Of a stretch of 53,229 nucleotides of DNA, positions 34,709 through 43,020 are shown piece by piece. The DNA lies in the NCBI GenBank assembly GCA_903828245.1, contig CAIKLP010000028.1, positions 1 to 53,229 of the forward strand. Reading direction: 5' to 3'. Source of the stretch: an uncultured bacterium (GTDB lineage: Bacteria; Bacteroidota; Bacteroidia; Sphingobacteriales; Sphingobacteriaceae). Below the pieces are notes generated by a model, which saw only the letters and a program-made list of their open reading frames with translations, had not been told where the DNA came from and did no database searches. Within the stretch, counting starts at the first letter, position 1; every line of letters begins with the position of its first letter. A program made the position numbers and the translations under genes.

Positions 34709-36208
34709 TTAACGAATGCGCCTGGTCTTGATTCTATCGAGTACCACGCGCAGGGTATTGTTCATTTCTTCAGAAATATGCAAGCGGTAAATGAGCAATA
34801 AATACAAGCCCATGATAATGGCAGAACGCAAAATAATATCGAGGTAAATATTAGTAATCGTTGGAATAAACATATTCAATACAAACATACCTGCTCCAAT
34901 CAGCAATAGCCATAGGGTTTGTAGCGTGAAGGGATGAATATTCATTTTATAATTTACAAAGAAAGTAAGCAAGCTATTGTATATTAAAATAGATAATGCA
35001 GTGGCAATTCCGACTCCTATAATTCCCAATTGTGGAATCAATAAATAATTACTGGTAATGGCAATGGCCGCCAACACAAACATAAAATATAATCCAAAAT
35101 AATAAAACTTAGAATTGCTTAAGATGGCAGAATTAACGCCGGTAAGCAAATCGAAAATTTTACTGAGGCCAATAAATAGAATGACATACTTGCCTGCTTT
35201 AAATGCTTCGCCATTCGGCATCATGGCAAAAATACTATCGGTGTTAATCCATATTAATAGAAAAATAGCCAAGCCCACCAAGGTTTGGTTGATAGCCGAT
35301 TTACGGTAAATATCTTTCACCTTAGCCATATCGTTTTGCTTAAGCGCTTCGGCTACAATAGGCGTACTTATTTGACTGACTGCACGGTAAGGCATTTCAA
35401 TAACGGTAGCAATAAATAATGCGGTAGAATAAACCGTAAAACTAGATAGGTTAATGAGCGAACTAATCATATAACTATCAATTTTATTGACCAGCGTAGA
35501 ACCAATGCCTGCAATGATAATGAAGCCTAAGAAATATAAAATTTCTTTTTTGATTTTAGCATCTTTTAAAACCGTAAAATCTGGTTTAAGATTAATGCCT
35601 CTTAACTGATGTATATAGGCGATGTTGATGAGCAAGCCCGAAAAATACAATAAAGTAATGGCCAGCATTAATTGATCGAAAGTTAAATAATGTAAATAAT
35701 TGGCAATCAATAGCAGCGACATACCAAATCGTAAATACACATCGCGAATAATTTTGGGTACGACAATACGCATTTGTGTACTGCAATATTGTTCTGTAAC
35801 ATTTTGATAAACATAAATGATGGTAAAGGGGATGAAATACCAGTAATAATGCAGCACTAAGGGCGAGTTCTCTTGAAAAGAACTGACAAATAAAGGTCGC
35901 ATCAAAATAAATAAGATACTAAAAAATACAATCCCAATAATAGGCGTTACAAAAATAAAAAATTGAAAGCCTTGGTCGTTTTTTTCTTTGTTACGAAAAT
36001 AAGGATAAAATTTATTGACGGCATTGGGTACGCCAATTTGTGCAAAGTAGGCTAAGAACAAACCCATCTCTAAAATAAATCGGATTAAACCTATTTGTTC
36101 GAGTGGCAAACATTTTGGAAACAACCACACAATATTGATATAGCCCAAAACCACGCCCAAATATTGAACGATAATAGATTTGAAGCTTTGACGGATAACG
36201 ATTCCCAA
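34709..36208 (-). CDS. Second polysaccharide flippase (MOP/PST family)
   Basis: This integral membrane protein of about 499 residues has around 14 hydrophobic segments typical of O-antigen or polysaccharide flippases. The family N terminus is IVIRQSFKSIIVQYLGV, which begins at a TTG codon at 36206-36208 one base after the upstream methyltransferase stop. The frame also opens earlier at an ATG at 36247, but that would overlap the methyltransferase by 38 nt and add 13 residues without family counterpart. The TTG start is therefore preferred, with moderate certainty. It is a separate protein from the Wzx at 3040-4389 and not a recent copy. It should flip the product of the glycosyltransferases encoded at 37-43 kb. 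Confidence 0.8.
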   Translation of the reverse strand: MGIVIRQSFKSIIVQYLGVVLGYINIVWLFPKCLPLEQIGLIRFILEMGLFLAYFAQIGVPNAVNKFYPYFRNKEKNDQGFQFFIFVTPIIGIVFFSILFILMRPLFVSSFQENSPLVLHYYWYFIPFTIIYVYQNVTEQYCSTQMRIVVPKIIRDVYLRFGMSLLLIANYLHYLTFDQLMLAITLLYFSGLLINIAYIHQLRGINLKPDFTVLKDAKIKKEILYFLGFIIIAGIGSTLVNKIDSYMISSLINLSSFTVYSTALFIATVIEMPYRAVSQISTPIVAEALKQNDMAKVKDIYRKSAINQTLVGLAIFLLIWINTDSIFAMMPNGEAFKAGKYVILFIGLSKIFDLLTGVNSAILSNSKFYYFGLYFMFVLAAIAITSNYLLIPQLGIIGVGIATALSILIYNSLLTFFVNYKMNIHPFTLQTLWLLLIGAGMFVLNMFIPTITNIYLDIILRSAIIMGLYLLLIYRLHISEEMNNTLRVVLDRIKTRRIR

Positions 36209-36209
36209 T

Positions 36210-37118
36210 TTATTGCTTTTGATAAATAACGGTAATACAAGCACCATATTTTGGTGGCTGCAAGCGCATGGCTAATTTAACGATTGGCCGGGTCATTTTA
36301 TATACTAATTCGAGCGTCTCGCCTTTTAATTTTAAAGTGTTGCGTAAAAACACTTCGTAATAATTGCCATAATTTAATTTGTTGGCTGGCTCTTTATGCA
36401 CCGCAAGCACGCTTAAGCCAAACAATGGCGCAATATTACGCAAGGATTGCTCCTCCCATAAATTGATATGGTGTGGTGGTAAATTCAACGTATGATCGGG
36501 ATCGTTGCTAAATAAATAACATTCGTTGTTAGGAACACTGATGGCATACAGCCCGCCTGTTTTTAAACAAGCAATGCTATCTGCAAAAAAATCTTTGAGC
36601 TCGGCGATGTGTTCGACCACTTGAAAAGAACAAATTAAATCGTAATGATTGGCATGTGTTTGTAAATGCGCATCGATTAATTGATTGAATACTTGTAGGC
36701 CTTTAGCTTGCGCACTTGCCACTGCATGTGGATTCAATTCTAAACCGATGGCTTCGGAAACGCCCAATGTTTGAATTTTTTCTAGAAAAGAACCATGTGC
36801 GCAACCAATTTCTAAGACCTTTCCGCCCTTTGGTAAATAAGGAATTAATTGCTCGTGTTCCCATTTCCAATTGGCATAATATTGCGCATAGTTTTTTTCG
36901 AGTGCCTCATAGAACGCTGCATCGCCAGCTATTTGAGCGGGTGCATAAAATTTTAATTTGCTTTGTTTACACTGGCAAACAAATACTTCTGAAATATTTT
37001 GAAATTGCGCACGCACATTTAATCCTAACTCATCGTATAAAGCAATAATTTGTTCGCTAGCTATGCTTTCTACAATATCTATCGACTCGCTTAAATTGAT
37101 TGGACTTTTAATTTGCAT
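36210..37118 (-). CDS. Class I SAM-dependent methyltransferase
   Basis: This 302-residue methyltransferase has the SAM-binding motif I VLEIGCAHGSFLEKI near residues 99-113 and the acidic loop GLELNPHA. A later motif reads LICSFQVVEHI, and the region HHINLWEEQSL suggests a catalytic His. It resembles methyltransferases that O-methylate sugar residues in lipid-linked polysaccharide precursors; the precise acceptor is unknown. The start overlaps the end of the downstream-facing glycosyltransferase gene by 11 nt, and it ends next to the flippase gene, so all three are likely one minus-strand unit. Confidence 0.85.
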   Translation of the reverse strand: MQIKSPINLSESIDIVESIASEQIIALYDELGLNVRAQFQNISEVFVCQCKQSKLKFYAPAQIAGDAAFYEALEKNYAQYYANWKWEHEQLIPYLPKGGKVLEIGCAHGSFLEKIQTLGVSEAIGLELNPHAVASAQAKGLQVFNQLIDAHLQTHANHYDLICSFQVVEHIAELKDFFADSIACLKTGGLYAISVPNNECYLFSNDPDHTLNLPPHHINLWEEQSLRNIAPLFGLSVLAVHKEPANKLNYGNYYEVFLRNTLKLKGETLELVYKMTRPIVKLAMRLQPPKYGACITVIYQKQ

Positions 37119-38223
37119 GTTGTGCTGCGATTAATATATTTTTTAATGCCTGAATGCGGAAACTCATTTCGTAATGTTGCTCCATGTGCTTGCGCGCTGC
37201 AGCACCCATACTAGCTACTAATTCCGGATTGCCTAATAATTCGATTATTTTTTGTGCCATGATTTCGTATTCGCCTTCTTCCACCAAATAACCTGTTTGC
37301 CCATCTACTACCGCCTCGCGTATACCTGCATGTTTGGTGCTCACAATTGGGAGTCCAGTAGCAGAAGCCTCCAAAATAGTATTGGGCGTGCCTTCGGAGT
37401 CGCCGCTGGCGGTACGCAAAGAATGTTGCACAAATATTTTTGATTTTTTTAGATACACCGAAATTTCTTCTGGTGTTTTAACGCCTGCTAATGTTACGGA
37501 ATCTTGTAAGTTTAATTGTTGAATTAATTCGGCACATTCCTTTTGTAATTCGCCGCCACCAATCATGACTAAAGTAGCATCAGCTATTTTTTCTTTAACG
37601 AGTGCAAAACTTTTAATCACTAATTGCGGCGCTTTTTTACCTGTTAAGCGACCCACCGAAATTAATTGATTTGCATTTTGTGCAGGCAAGGTGGTTTGGA
37701 AATTTTCTAGTTCCACGCCATAGGGATTATTAATAATTTTATCGGCAGGAATACCTAATTGCATTAATGCATTTCGCATATCTTCCGAAACCACAATTAT
37801 TTTTGCCGCCTTTTTCGCCATAGCCAAATAGCGTGCTTTATAATTTTCGATGGTTTTATATTCATACGCATCGAAGCCATGAAAGTGCGCAACTAAAGGG
37901 ATTTGAAGGCTTTCGCAAACTTCCGAAAAATTACAAGCAGTAATACCATACTCGGCTAAAACCACTTCGATTTTTTGTTTAACTAAATAGTTTTTTAAAG
38001 CCTTTTGGTATTGCTGAAAATAAAATGCAGGAAAATATTTTTTACAAGCACCACGAATTACATCGACCATAAACAAGCCATTGAAAATAGATTTTCTATG
38101 GGCATCTTGAAAAGGCATCCAACCATTGGTAAGGGTAGCCACTGGTTCCAAATATTTTACTTGGTTATGAATAAAAGTTTCGGAATAAGAAAATGGCTGG
38201 GTAAATGCAATTAATAATCTCAT
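37108..38223 (-). CDS. GT4 glycosyltransferase (colanic-acid type)
   Basis: This 371-residue GT-B fold enzyme has the N-terminal acceptor-domain pattern SYSETFIHNQVKYLEP and AHFHGFDAYE of GT4 enzymes such as WcaL/AmsK. The donor-domain motifs are SVGRLTGKKAPQLVIKSF, VMIGGGEL and the EX7E region SEGTPNTILEASATGLPIV. It transfers a sugar from a nucleotide donor with retention of configuration, probably during repeat-unit assembly on a polyprenyl carrier. It ends 11 nt inside the following methyltransferase gene. The donor is not identifiable. Confidence 0.87.
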   Translation of the reverse strand: MRLLIAFTQPFSYSETFIHNQVKYLEPVATLTNGWMPFQDAHRKSIFNGLFMVDVIRGACKKYFPAFYFQQYQKALKNYLVKQKIEVVLAEYGITACNFSEVCESLQIPLVAHFHGFDAYEYKTIENYKARYLAMAKKAAKIIVVSEDMRNALMQLGIPADKIINNPYGVELENFQTTLPAQNANQLISVGRLTGKKAPQLVIKSFALVKEKIADATLVMIGGGELQKECAELIQQLNLQDSVTLAGVKTPEEISVYLKKSKIFVQHSLRTASGDSEGTPNTILEASATGLPIVSTKHAGIREAVVDGQTGYLVEEGEYEIMAQKIIELLGNPELVASMGAAARKHMEQHYEMSFRIQALKNILIAAQHAN

Positions 38224-38224
38224 G

Positions 38225-38929
38225 TTATTTTTTTGCTCTAGCCACTACCAAAAAAGTACAAGCATCGGTATTCTTAGTTTGTTGCTTGGTTACTTTATCG
38301 AATAAATGAATGAAAATTTGCATGATGAAAATAAATATTTGTTTAATAGGGCTAGGCAAATTAAACATCAAACCATCTTGAAATAACTGCAAACCCATAG
38401 CAGGCCTGCCAATGATGCCCCTAAAATCAACCACTTCAAAACCATTTCTTTCCACTACTTTTTTTAATCCACTCGAAGTCCAACGCCAAAAATCATTTGG
38501 ATCTGGATGAAACATCCAATAACCATGCGTGGTTAATAATAACAATCCATCATTCTTTAAAATACGATGCGATTCTTGTAAATATAATTCGGGATCATCG
38601 ACATGCTCTAAAACCTGCGTAGACAGTAAGATATCGGCTGCACTATCGGCATAATTTAATTTGCCTTGTGCATCTAATTTAATATCGATGGCTGGGTTAT
38701 CGGAAAGGTCTGCACCTAAATAACTATTAATTTTGGTTTCGAATAAAGTTTTATAAGGCATACTACCACATCCATAATCGACCAAAATGCCATTGTTAGA
38801 TTTAATATGTTTTTCGATAGCATACTCAATGAGTTTGCGCAACATGTTAAGGTAATATCGACGAGGGTGAAACCAACCAGGTTGGGTTCTTTGGATTGCT
38901 TCGGAACTATTATGTCTATATTCGTTCAT
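38225..38929 (-). CDS. SAM-dependent methyltransferase (UbiE-like)
   Basis: This 234-residue methyltransferase has motif I LVDYGCGSMPYKTLF, the post-I LGADLSDNPAI and the later ILLSTQVLEHVDDPELYL stretch, typical of class I enzymes acting on sugars or lipids. The frame is open to 39031, but that start would overlap the divergent glycosyltransferase whose ATG is at 39015. The ATG at 38929 (MNEYRHNSSEA) is chosen, which keeps the full fold and leaves an 85-nt divergent region for promoters. A sugar O-methyltransferase role is inferred from context. The start remains uncertain. Confidence 0.82.
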   Translation of the reverse strand: MNEYRHNSSEAIQRTQPGWFHPRRYYLNMLRKLIEYAIEKHIKSNNGILVDYGCGSMPYKTLFETKINSYLGADLSDNPAIDIKLDAQGKLNYADSAADILLSTQVLEHVDDPELYLQESHRILKNDGLLLLTTHGYWMFHPDPNDFWRWTSSGLKKVVERNGFEVVDFRGIIGRPAMGLQLFQDGLMFNLPSPIKQIFIFIMQIFIHLFDKVTKQQTKNTDACTFLVVARAKK

Positions 38930-39014
38930 TTGATCGGATAAAACTTCAAAATTTTGCTCTAAAATACTACATTCGTCTTGAAAATAGAAACAGCGCGCTA
39001 GAAAGCCAAAGATT

Positions 39015-40211
39015 ATGAAAGTATTGTTCACCTTTCCGGGCCTTGCCCATTATTTATCGGCCTTACTCGGACATTTACAAAACGACGAGGGAATGGAGGT
39101 GGCTGCAATTATTCCGCAAGGCAAAAGCCAATCGCGGGGCGAAGGCGTGCATGTGCAAACGCAATCCAATACCCGAACCATTAGCGGCGAAGAAGCCATT
39201 GGTTTTTTAGGCAAACCTTATTTTAAAAATTTACCCGAAATTTTAGCAGAAGAGCAACCCGATATTTTAGTGATTGGTTGGCCATATGCCCTCGATTTAA
39301 TTTTTAATTCGACCTTGCGCAACACCATCAAAAAATATAAAATCAAATTGATCTATAAAGGCATTCCATTTAATTTGCCTGCCAAAAATAAAATCAAATC
39401 TTTTTATTATAGCGAACAATTTACCGGTGGAGAAGCAGAGGCTTCGGGAAAAAAATTCTTTGGCTTTTTAAAATTTTATTTGATTACGCAATTGCGAGGA
39501 ATATATTTAAGAATGGTGGATGCGCATGTTTACTATATCGACGAAGCGATTGAAAACATTGCATCGTATGGCGTTGCAAAAGAAAAAATATTTATTACTT
39601 ATAATTCGCCCGATACCGATACGCATTTAGCCATCGAAGCCCAATTACATGATCAAAAAGCAGATCATCCTAATTTATTACATGTGGGTCGATTGGTGAA
39701 ATGGAAACGCGTAGATTTATTAATTGATGCCTACCGTAAGCTGAAAAATAAATACCCTCAACTTACTTTAACCATTGTGGGCAATGGACCAGAAGAAGCT
39801 TATTTAAAAAATTATGCAGCTGCAGATAGCGATATTATTTTCTTAGGGGCCATTTACGATCCGATGGAATTAGGACGTGTATTTAAATCTGCGTCTATTT
39901 ATGTACTAGCTGGAATGGGCGGCCTGTCTATTAATGAAGCCATGTGCTATGGTTTACCGATTATTTGTTCGGTAGCAGATGGTACCGAAAAAGCGATTGT
40001 GCGCGCCGATTACAATGGCTATTATTTTGAAAGAGACAACTTAACAAGTTTATGCGATAACATTGATTTGCTATTGCAAGACGAAGCGAAGTTGAAATTA
40101 TTTGGCGAAAGATCTTTGCAAATAATTAAAGAAGAAATTAATATTCGAATAGTGAGTAAACGCTATGTGAAAGCTTTTGAATATGTAATGAAAAGTGCTG
40201 CGGACGTTTAG
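39015..40211 (+). CDS. GT4 glycosyltransferase
   Basis: This 398-residue GT-B enzyme starts with MKVLFTFPGLAHYLSALLG, the usual acceptor-domain pattern. It has HVGRLVKWKRVDLLIDAY and NGPEEAYLK, and the donor-site EX7E region GLSINEAMCYGLPIIC. It belongs to the GT4 family acting on lipid-linked glycan intermediates at the cytoplasmic membrane face. It is the only plus-strand gene between 34.7 and 40.3 kb, divergent from the methyltransferase at 38225-38929 and convergent with the acetyltransferase gene. Acceptor and sugar are unknown. Confidence 0.87.
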   Translation: MKVLFTFPGLAHYLSALLGHLQNDEGMEVAAIIPQGKSQSRGEGVHVQTQSNTRTISGEEAIGFLGKPYFKNLPEILAEEQPDILVIGWPYALDLIFNSTLRNTIKKYKIKLIYKGIPFNLPAKNKIKSFYYSEQFTGGEAEASGKKFFGFLKFYLITQLRGIYLRMVDAHVYYIDEAIENIASYGVAKEKIFITYNSPDTDTHLAIEAQLHDQKADHPNLLHVGRLVKWKRVDLLIDAYRKLKNKYPQLTLTIVGNGPEEAYLKNYAAADSDIIFLGAIYDPMELGRVFKSASIYVLAGMGGLSINEAMCYGLPIICSVADGTEKAIVRADYNGYYFERDNLTSLCDNIDLLLQDEAKLKLFGERSLQIIKEEINIRIVSKRYVKAFEYVMKSAADV

Positions 40212-40272
40212 AAGCTCACCTGCGTGCTTCGTTTGCGGCTGATGCTTCGACTAATGCTGATGTTGCGGCGAA

Positions 40273-40878
40273 TTAACGCATGCGCACTAATTTTGCAGGG
40301 CTTCCTACTACAATGCTATTGGGTTCCACATCTTTGGTAACCACACTGCCCGCACCGATTACAGCGCCTTTGCCAATGGTGACGCCGGGCATAATTTGCA
40401 CTCCGCTGCCAATCCAAACATCATCTTCAATAACTATAAAATTTTTAGTAGTATCCCAAGCTTGATCAATCATAAATTCACCTGGTGCAATTAAATGATT
40501 CGCTGCGACAATACTAATGTGTTGCGCTAAAATACATTTTTCACCAATGCGAATTGTTCCACCACCAGCACGAATATTATTCATCTCGCCAATAGAAGTT
40601 CCTTTACCAATACTTAAATGCGAAACACCCCATTCGCCTTTTGGATCGTCGGCGCAAATTAAAATGGTATTAGCGCCAATAAAAACACCTTCTGCTAAAG
40701 CAAACCTTTTGGCATCGGTATATAAAATTTGTGCATCAGGATGAATATGACATTGGTATTTGATTTCTAAGCTAGCAGTCCTGAACCACTTGCTTAATTT
40801 ATTCAGTATAATAATGATCACCTTCAGGAAGATTCCGATGAAGCCTAATTTATTGGTTAGCAGGGCAAGTTTTCTCAT
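40273..40878 (-). CDS. Left-handed beta-helix O-acetyltransferase
   Basis: This 201-residue hexapeptide-repeat acyltransferase resembles the WbbJ/maltose-acetyltransferase group. After a basic N-terminal helix with a hydrophobic segment (LGFIGIFLKVIIIILNKL) come repeats such as VFIGANTILIC, SIGEMNNIRAGGG, and VWIGSGVQIMPGVTIGKG, ending in the closing element IVVGSPAKLVR. Such enzymes O-acetylate sugars of lipid-linked glycans; the hydrophobic N terminus suggests membrane association. It is convergent with the glycosyltransferase gene (61-nt gap) and divergent from the FkbM methyltransferase gene. Confidence 0.85.
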   Translation of the reverse strand: MRKLALLTNKLGFIGIFLKVIIIILNKLSKWFRTASLEIKYQCHIHPDAQILYTDAKRFALAEGVFIGANTILICADDPKGEWGVSHLSIGKGTSIGEMNNIRAGGGTIRIGEKCILAQHISIVAANHLIAPGEFMIDQAWDTTKNFIVIEDDVWIGSGVQIMPGVTIGKGAVIGAGSVVTKDVEPNSIVVGSPAKLVRMR

Positions 40879-40894
40879 TTGAAGTATTATAAGG

Positions 40895-40902
40895 CAAATT
40901 TA
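40895..40902 (-). promoter_or_regulatory. Predicted -7 element of the acetyltransferase gene
   Basis: On the minus strand TAAATTTG matches the Bacteroidota -7 consensus and sits about 17 nt before the ATG at 40878. No TTG lies at the correct upstream distance, so this is a partial promoter. It also overlaps the early part of the extended FkbM reading frame, which supports the later FkbM start. Confidence 0.33.
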
Positions 40903-40968
40903 GAAGAATTTACAAATATTTATGTTTATCCTGATTATTCGGCTTATTTTAGCTTTTTAAGAACAAAC

Positions 40969-41772
40969 ATGAGACTTTTTCTAGAAATTAGTTTTCGCAA
41001 CCTTTACTACTTCCTGACCCGCAAAGCGGTTCGTCAGTTTAACCGATTGGCTTTTCAATATGGCGATGCCCCAAGGTATTCTCCTAGAAAAATAAAAGTA
41101 AATGGTTGGGAATTGCAAGTACCCGATGCCCTTTCTTTCATTTATCAGTTTAGAGAAATATTAGTCGAAGAATCTTATTTATTTAATTGTATTAAAACAA
41201 ATCCAGTCATTATTGATTGCGGTTCGAATATTGGATTGAGTGGTATTTATTTTGCGAACCGATTCAAGGACGCAGCAATTTATTGCATCGAAGCAGATCA
41301 AGCTATTGCGCAAACACTGGCATGGAATTTAAAAAATAACAACGCTTCGAATGTTAATGTAATTGCCAAAGCAGTTTGGACACACAACGATGGCGTACGA
41401 TTTGCTTCCGAAGGATCGGACGGTGGTAGCATCGATAACAATAGCACAGCAGATTTAATTCCATCGATGAGTTTAAAAGAAATGTTGGGTAATTTTGAAA
41501 GTGTCGATTTTTTAAAAATGGATATTGAAGGCGCGGAAAACACAGTGATTCCAGACTGTTCGGCCGAATTGCATAAAGTAAATCAATTATTTATTGAATA
41601 CCATTCTACTGCAAAAGAAAATCAATCTCTTGGAAATATCTTAAGCATTTTAAGTAATGCTGGTTTTCATTATTATATTAAAACTGAAAACAAAAGAAAC
41701 CATCCTTTTGTAAACAGACACGAAAACAAAACATACGATTTACAACTCAATATTTTTGCATACAAAAAATAA
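40969..41772 (+). CDS. FkbM family methyltransferase
   Basis: This 267-residue methyltransferase is recognised as FkbM. It has motif I VIIDCGSNIGLSGIYFA, the acidic loop YCIEADQAIA and the FkbM signature VDFLKMDIEGAE (residues near 180-191). These enzymes usually O-methylate sugar hydroxyls; the acceptor here is unknown. The frame opens at a TTG at 40879, adding 30 residues, but the ATG at 40969 is preferred because the upstream segment overlaps the predicted promoter of the divergent gene and has no motif. The stop overlaps the ATG of the next glycosyltransferase gene by one base (TAATG), so the two are coupled. Confidence 0.82.
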   Translation: MRLFLEISFRNLYYFLTRKAVRQFNRLAFQYGDAPRYSPRKIKVNGWELQVPDALSFIYQFREILVEESYLFNCIKTNPVIIDCGSNIGLSGIYFANRFKDAAIYCIEADQAIAQTLAWNLKNNNASNVNVIAKAVWTHNDGVRFASEGSDGGSIDNNSTADLIPSMSLKEMLGNFESVDFLKMDIEGAENTVIPDCSAELHKVNQLFIEYHSTAKENQSLGNILSILSNAGFHYYIKTENKRNHPFVNRHENKTYDLQLNIFAYKK

Positions 41773-43004
41773 TGAAAGTAGTCATTGTGAATACCGCAGC
41801 CGATAAAGGTGGAGCAGCAGTAGCCGCTAATAGGCTCATGCAATCGCTTTGTGCAGCAGGTGTGAAATGTAATATGTTGGTACGCGAAAGCAATCATGCA
41901 CAAGCCAATGTGCAAGTATTTTCGAAAAACCCATTTAGCATAAAATGGAACCAAGCTTTATTTTTCTTAGAACTATTGCTCTTGCAGATTTTGAAACGCA
42001 ATGGAAAAGAATTTAGCTTAGCCGCATTTGGACCAAATTTAGCCGATCATCCATTAATTAAAAATGCAGATGTAATTAATTTACATTGGGCGCAAAACGC
42101 CTATTTAAGCCTATCGGAGCTGCAAGCCATTCAAAACCTTGGCAAACCCATTGCTTGGACTTTACACGATATGTGGGCCATTACGGGTGGCTGCCATTAC
42201 AACGAAGATTGCAGAAAATTTGAAAGCGAATGCGACCATTGCCCAATGTTAAAAAATGATTCGCTCAGTAATATCAGTTTACATCAATTTAAAGCAAAGC
42301 AAAAAACATACAGCGATCGCATTCATTTTATTTGCCCGAGCAATTGGTTAGCTGCAGAAACTAGTAAAAGTGCATTAACTAAAAATAATCCAGTTACGGT
42401 CATTCCAAATACACTCGACCTTAGCGAATTTAAACCGATGGATCGTGAACAGGCTAAAAATTATTTTGGCATACAAACAGATAAAAAGATTATTTTATTT
42501 GTATCCATGAGTTTAAGCGATCAAAGAAAAGGTTTTGAGTGGTTTGAAAATGCGATATTAGGTTTAGAAAAATCGGATGCAGATTGGAAAAATAAATATG
42601 AAATTTTGGCCATTGGTAGAAAGGCAGCGCAACCAAGATTTGAAACTGCCATACATTATACTGGAAGGTTAAACGGCTCAAAGGCAATGGCCAATGCATA
42701 TGCAGCCGCAGACGTTTTTGTTACGCCATCGCAACAAGATAATTTACCCAATACGGTAGTAGAATCTTTGGCCTGTGGCACACCCGTGGTCGCTTTCCAA
42801 ATTGGTGGCATGCCAGACCTGATTCAACATTTGCACAATGGCTATCTTGCAAAATTTCAAGACTTAAGAGATTTACAAAATGGCATAGTACATTGTCTAA
42901 CAAACGATCTTTCCAACAACACCCGCGAAGGAATATTAACCTTAGTAGATTCAAAAAAAGTAGCAGCAAAATATATCGCTGTATTTGAAAACCTTTGCAA
43001 ATAA
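41772..43004 (+). CDS. GT4 glycosyltransferase with Cys-rich motif
   Basis: This 410-residue glycosyltransferase opens MKVVIVNTAADKGGAAVAAN with a Gly-rich acceptor loop. It contains a mid-protein TLHDMWAITGGCHY motif followed by Cys pairs (NEDCRKFESECDHCPM), a pattern that recurs in Bacteroidota polysaccharide glycosyltransferases and may bind Zn. The C-terminal donor region has FVSMSLSDQRKGFE and the EX7E stretch DNLPNTVVESLACGTPVV. It transfers a sugar in surface-polysaccharide assembly; the donor is unknown. It is the last gene of locus 2 before uvrB, which starts 16 nt further on. Confidence 0.86.
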   Translation: MKVVIVNTAADKGGAAVAANRLMQSLCAAGVKCNMLVRESNHAQANVQVFSKNPFSIKWNQALFFLELLLLQILKRNGKEFSLAAFGPNLADHPLIKNADVINLHWAQNAYLSLSELQAIQNLGKPIAWTLHDMWAITGGCHYNEDCRKFESECDHCPMLKNDSLSNISLHQFKAKQKTYSDRIHFICPSNWLAAETSKSALTKNNPVTVIPNTLDLSEFKPMDREQAKNYFGIQTDKKIILFVSMSLSDQRKGFEWFENAILGLEKSDADWKNKYEILAIGRKAAQPRFETAIHYTGRLNGSKAMANAYAAADVFVTPSQQDNLPNTVVESLACGTPVVAFQIGGMPDLIQHLHNGYLAKFQDLRDLQNGIVHCLTNDLSNNTREGILTLVDSKKVAAKYIAVFENLCK

Positions 43005-43020
43005 TTGTTGTTGAAATACT

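Noticed and set aside
34709-36208. Second flippase as a recent duplicate of the Wzx at 3040-4389
   Set aside because: The two proteins share only topology; their visible motifs and N termini differ, so they are separate subfamilies.
38930-39031. 34-residue N-terminal extension of the methyltransferase at 38225
   Set aside because: It would overlap the start of the divergent glycosyltransferase gene and removes all space for promoters; the fold is complete from 38929.
40879-40968. 30-residue N-terminal extension of the FkbM methyltransferase
   Set aside because: It begins at TTG one base after the divergent gene's ATG, shows no motif, and covers the -7 element of that gene.
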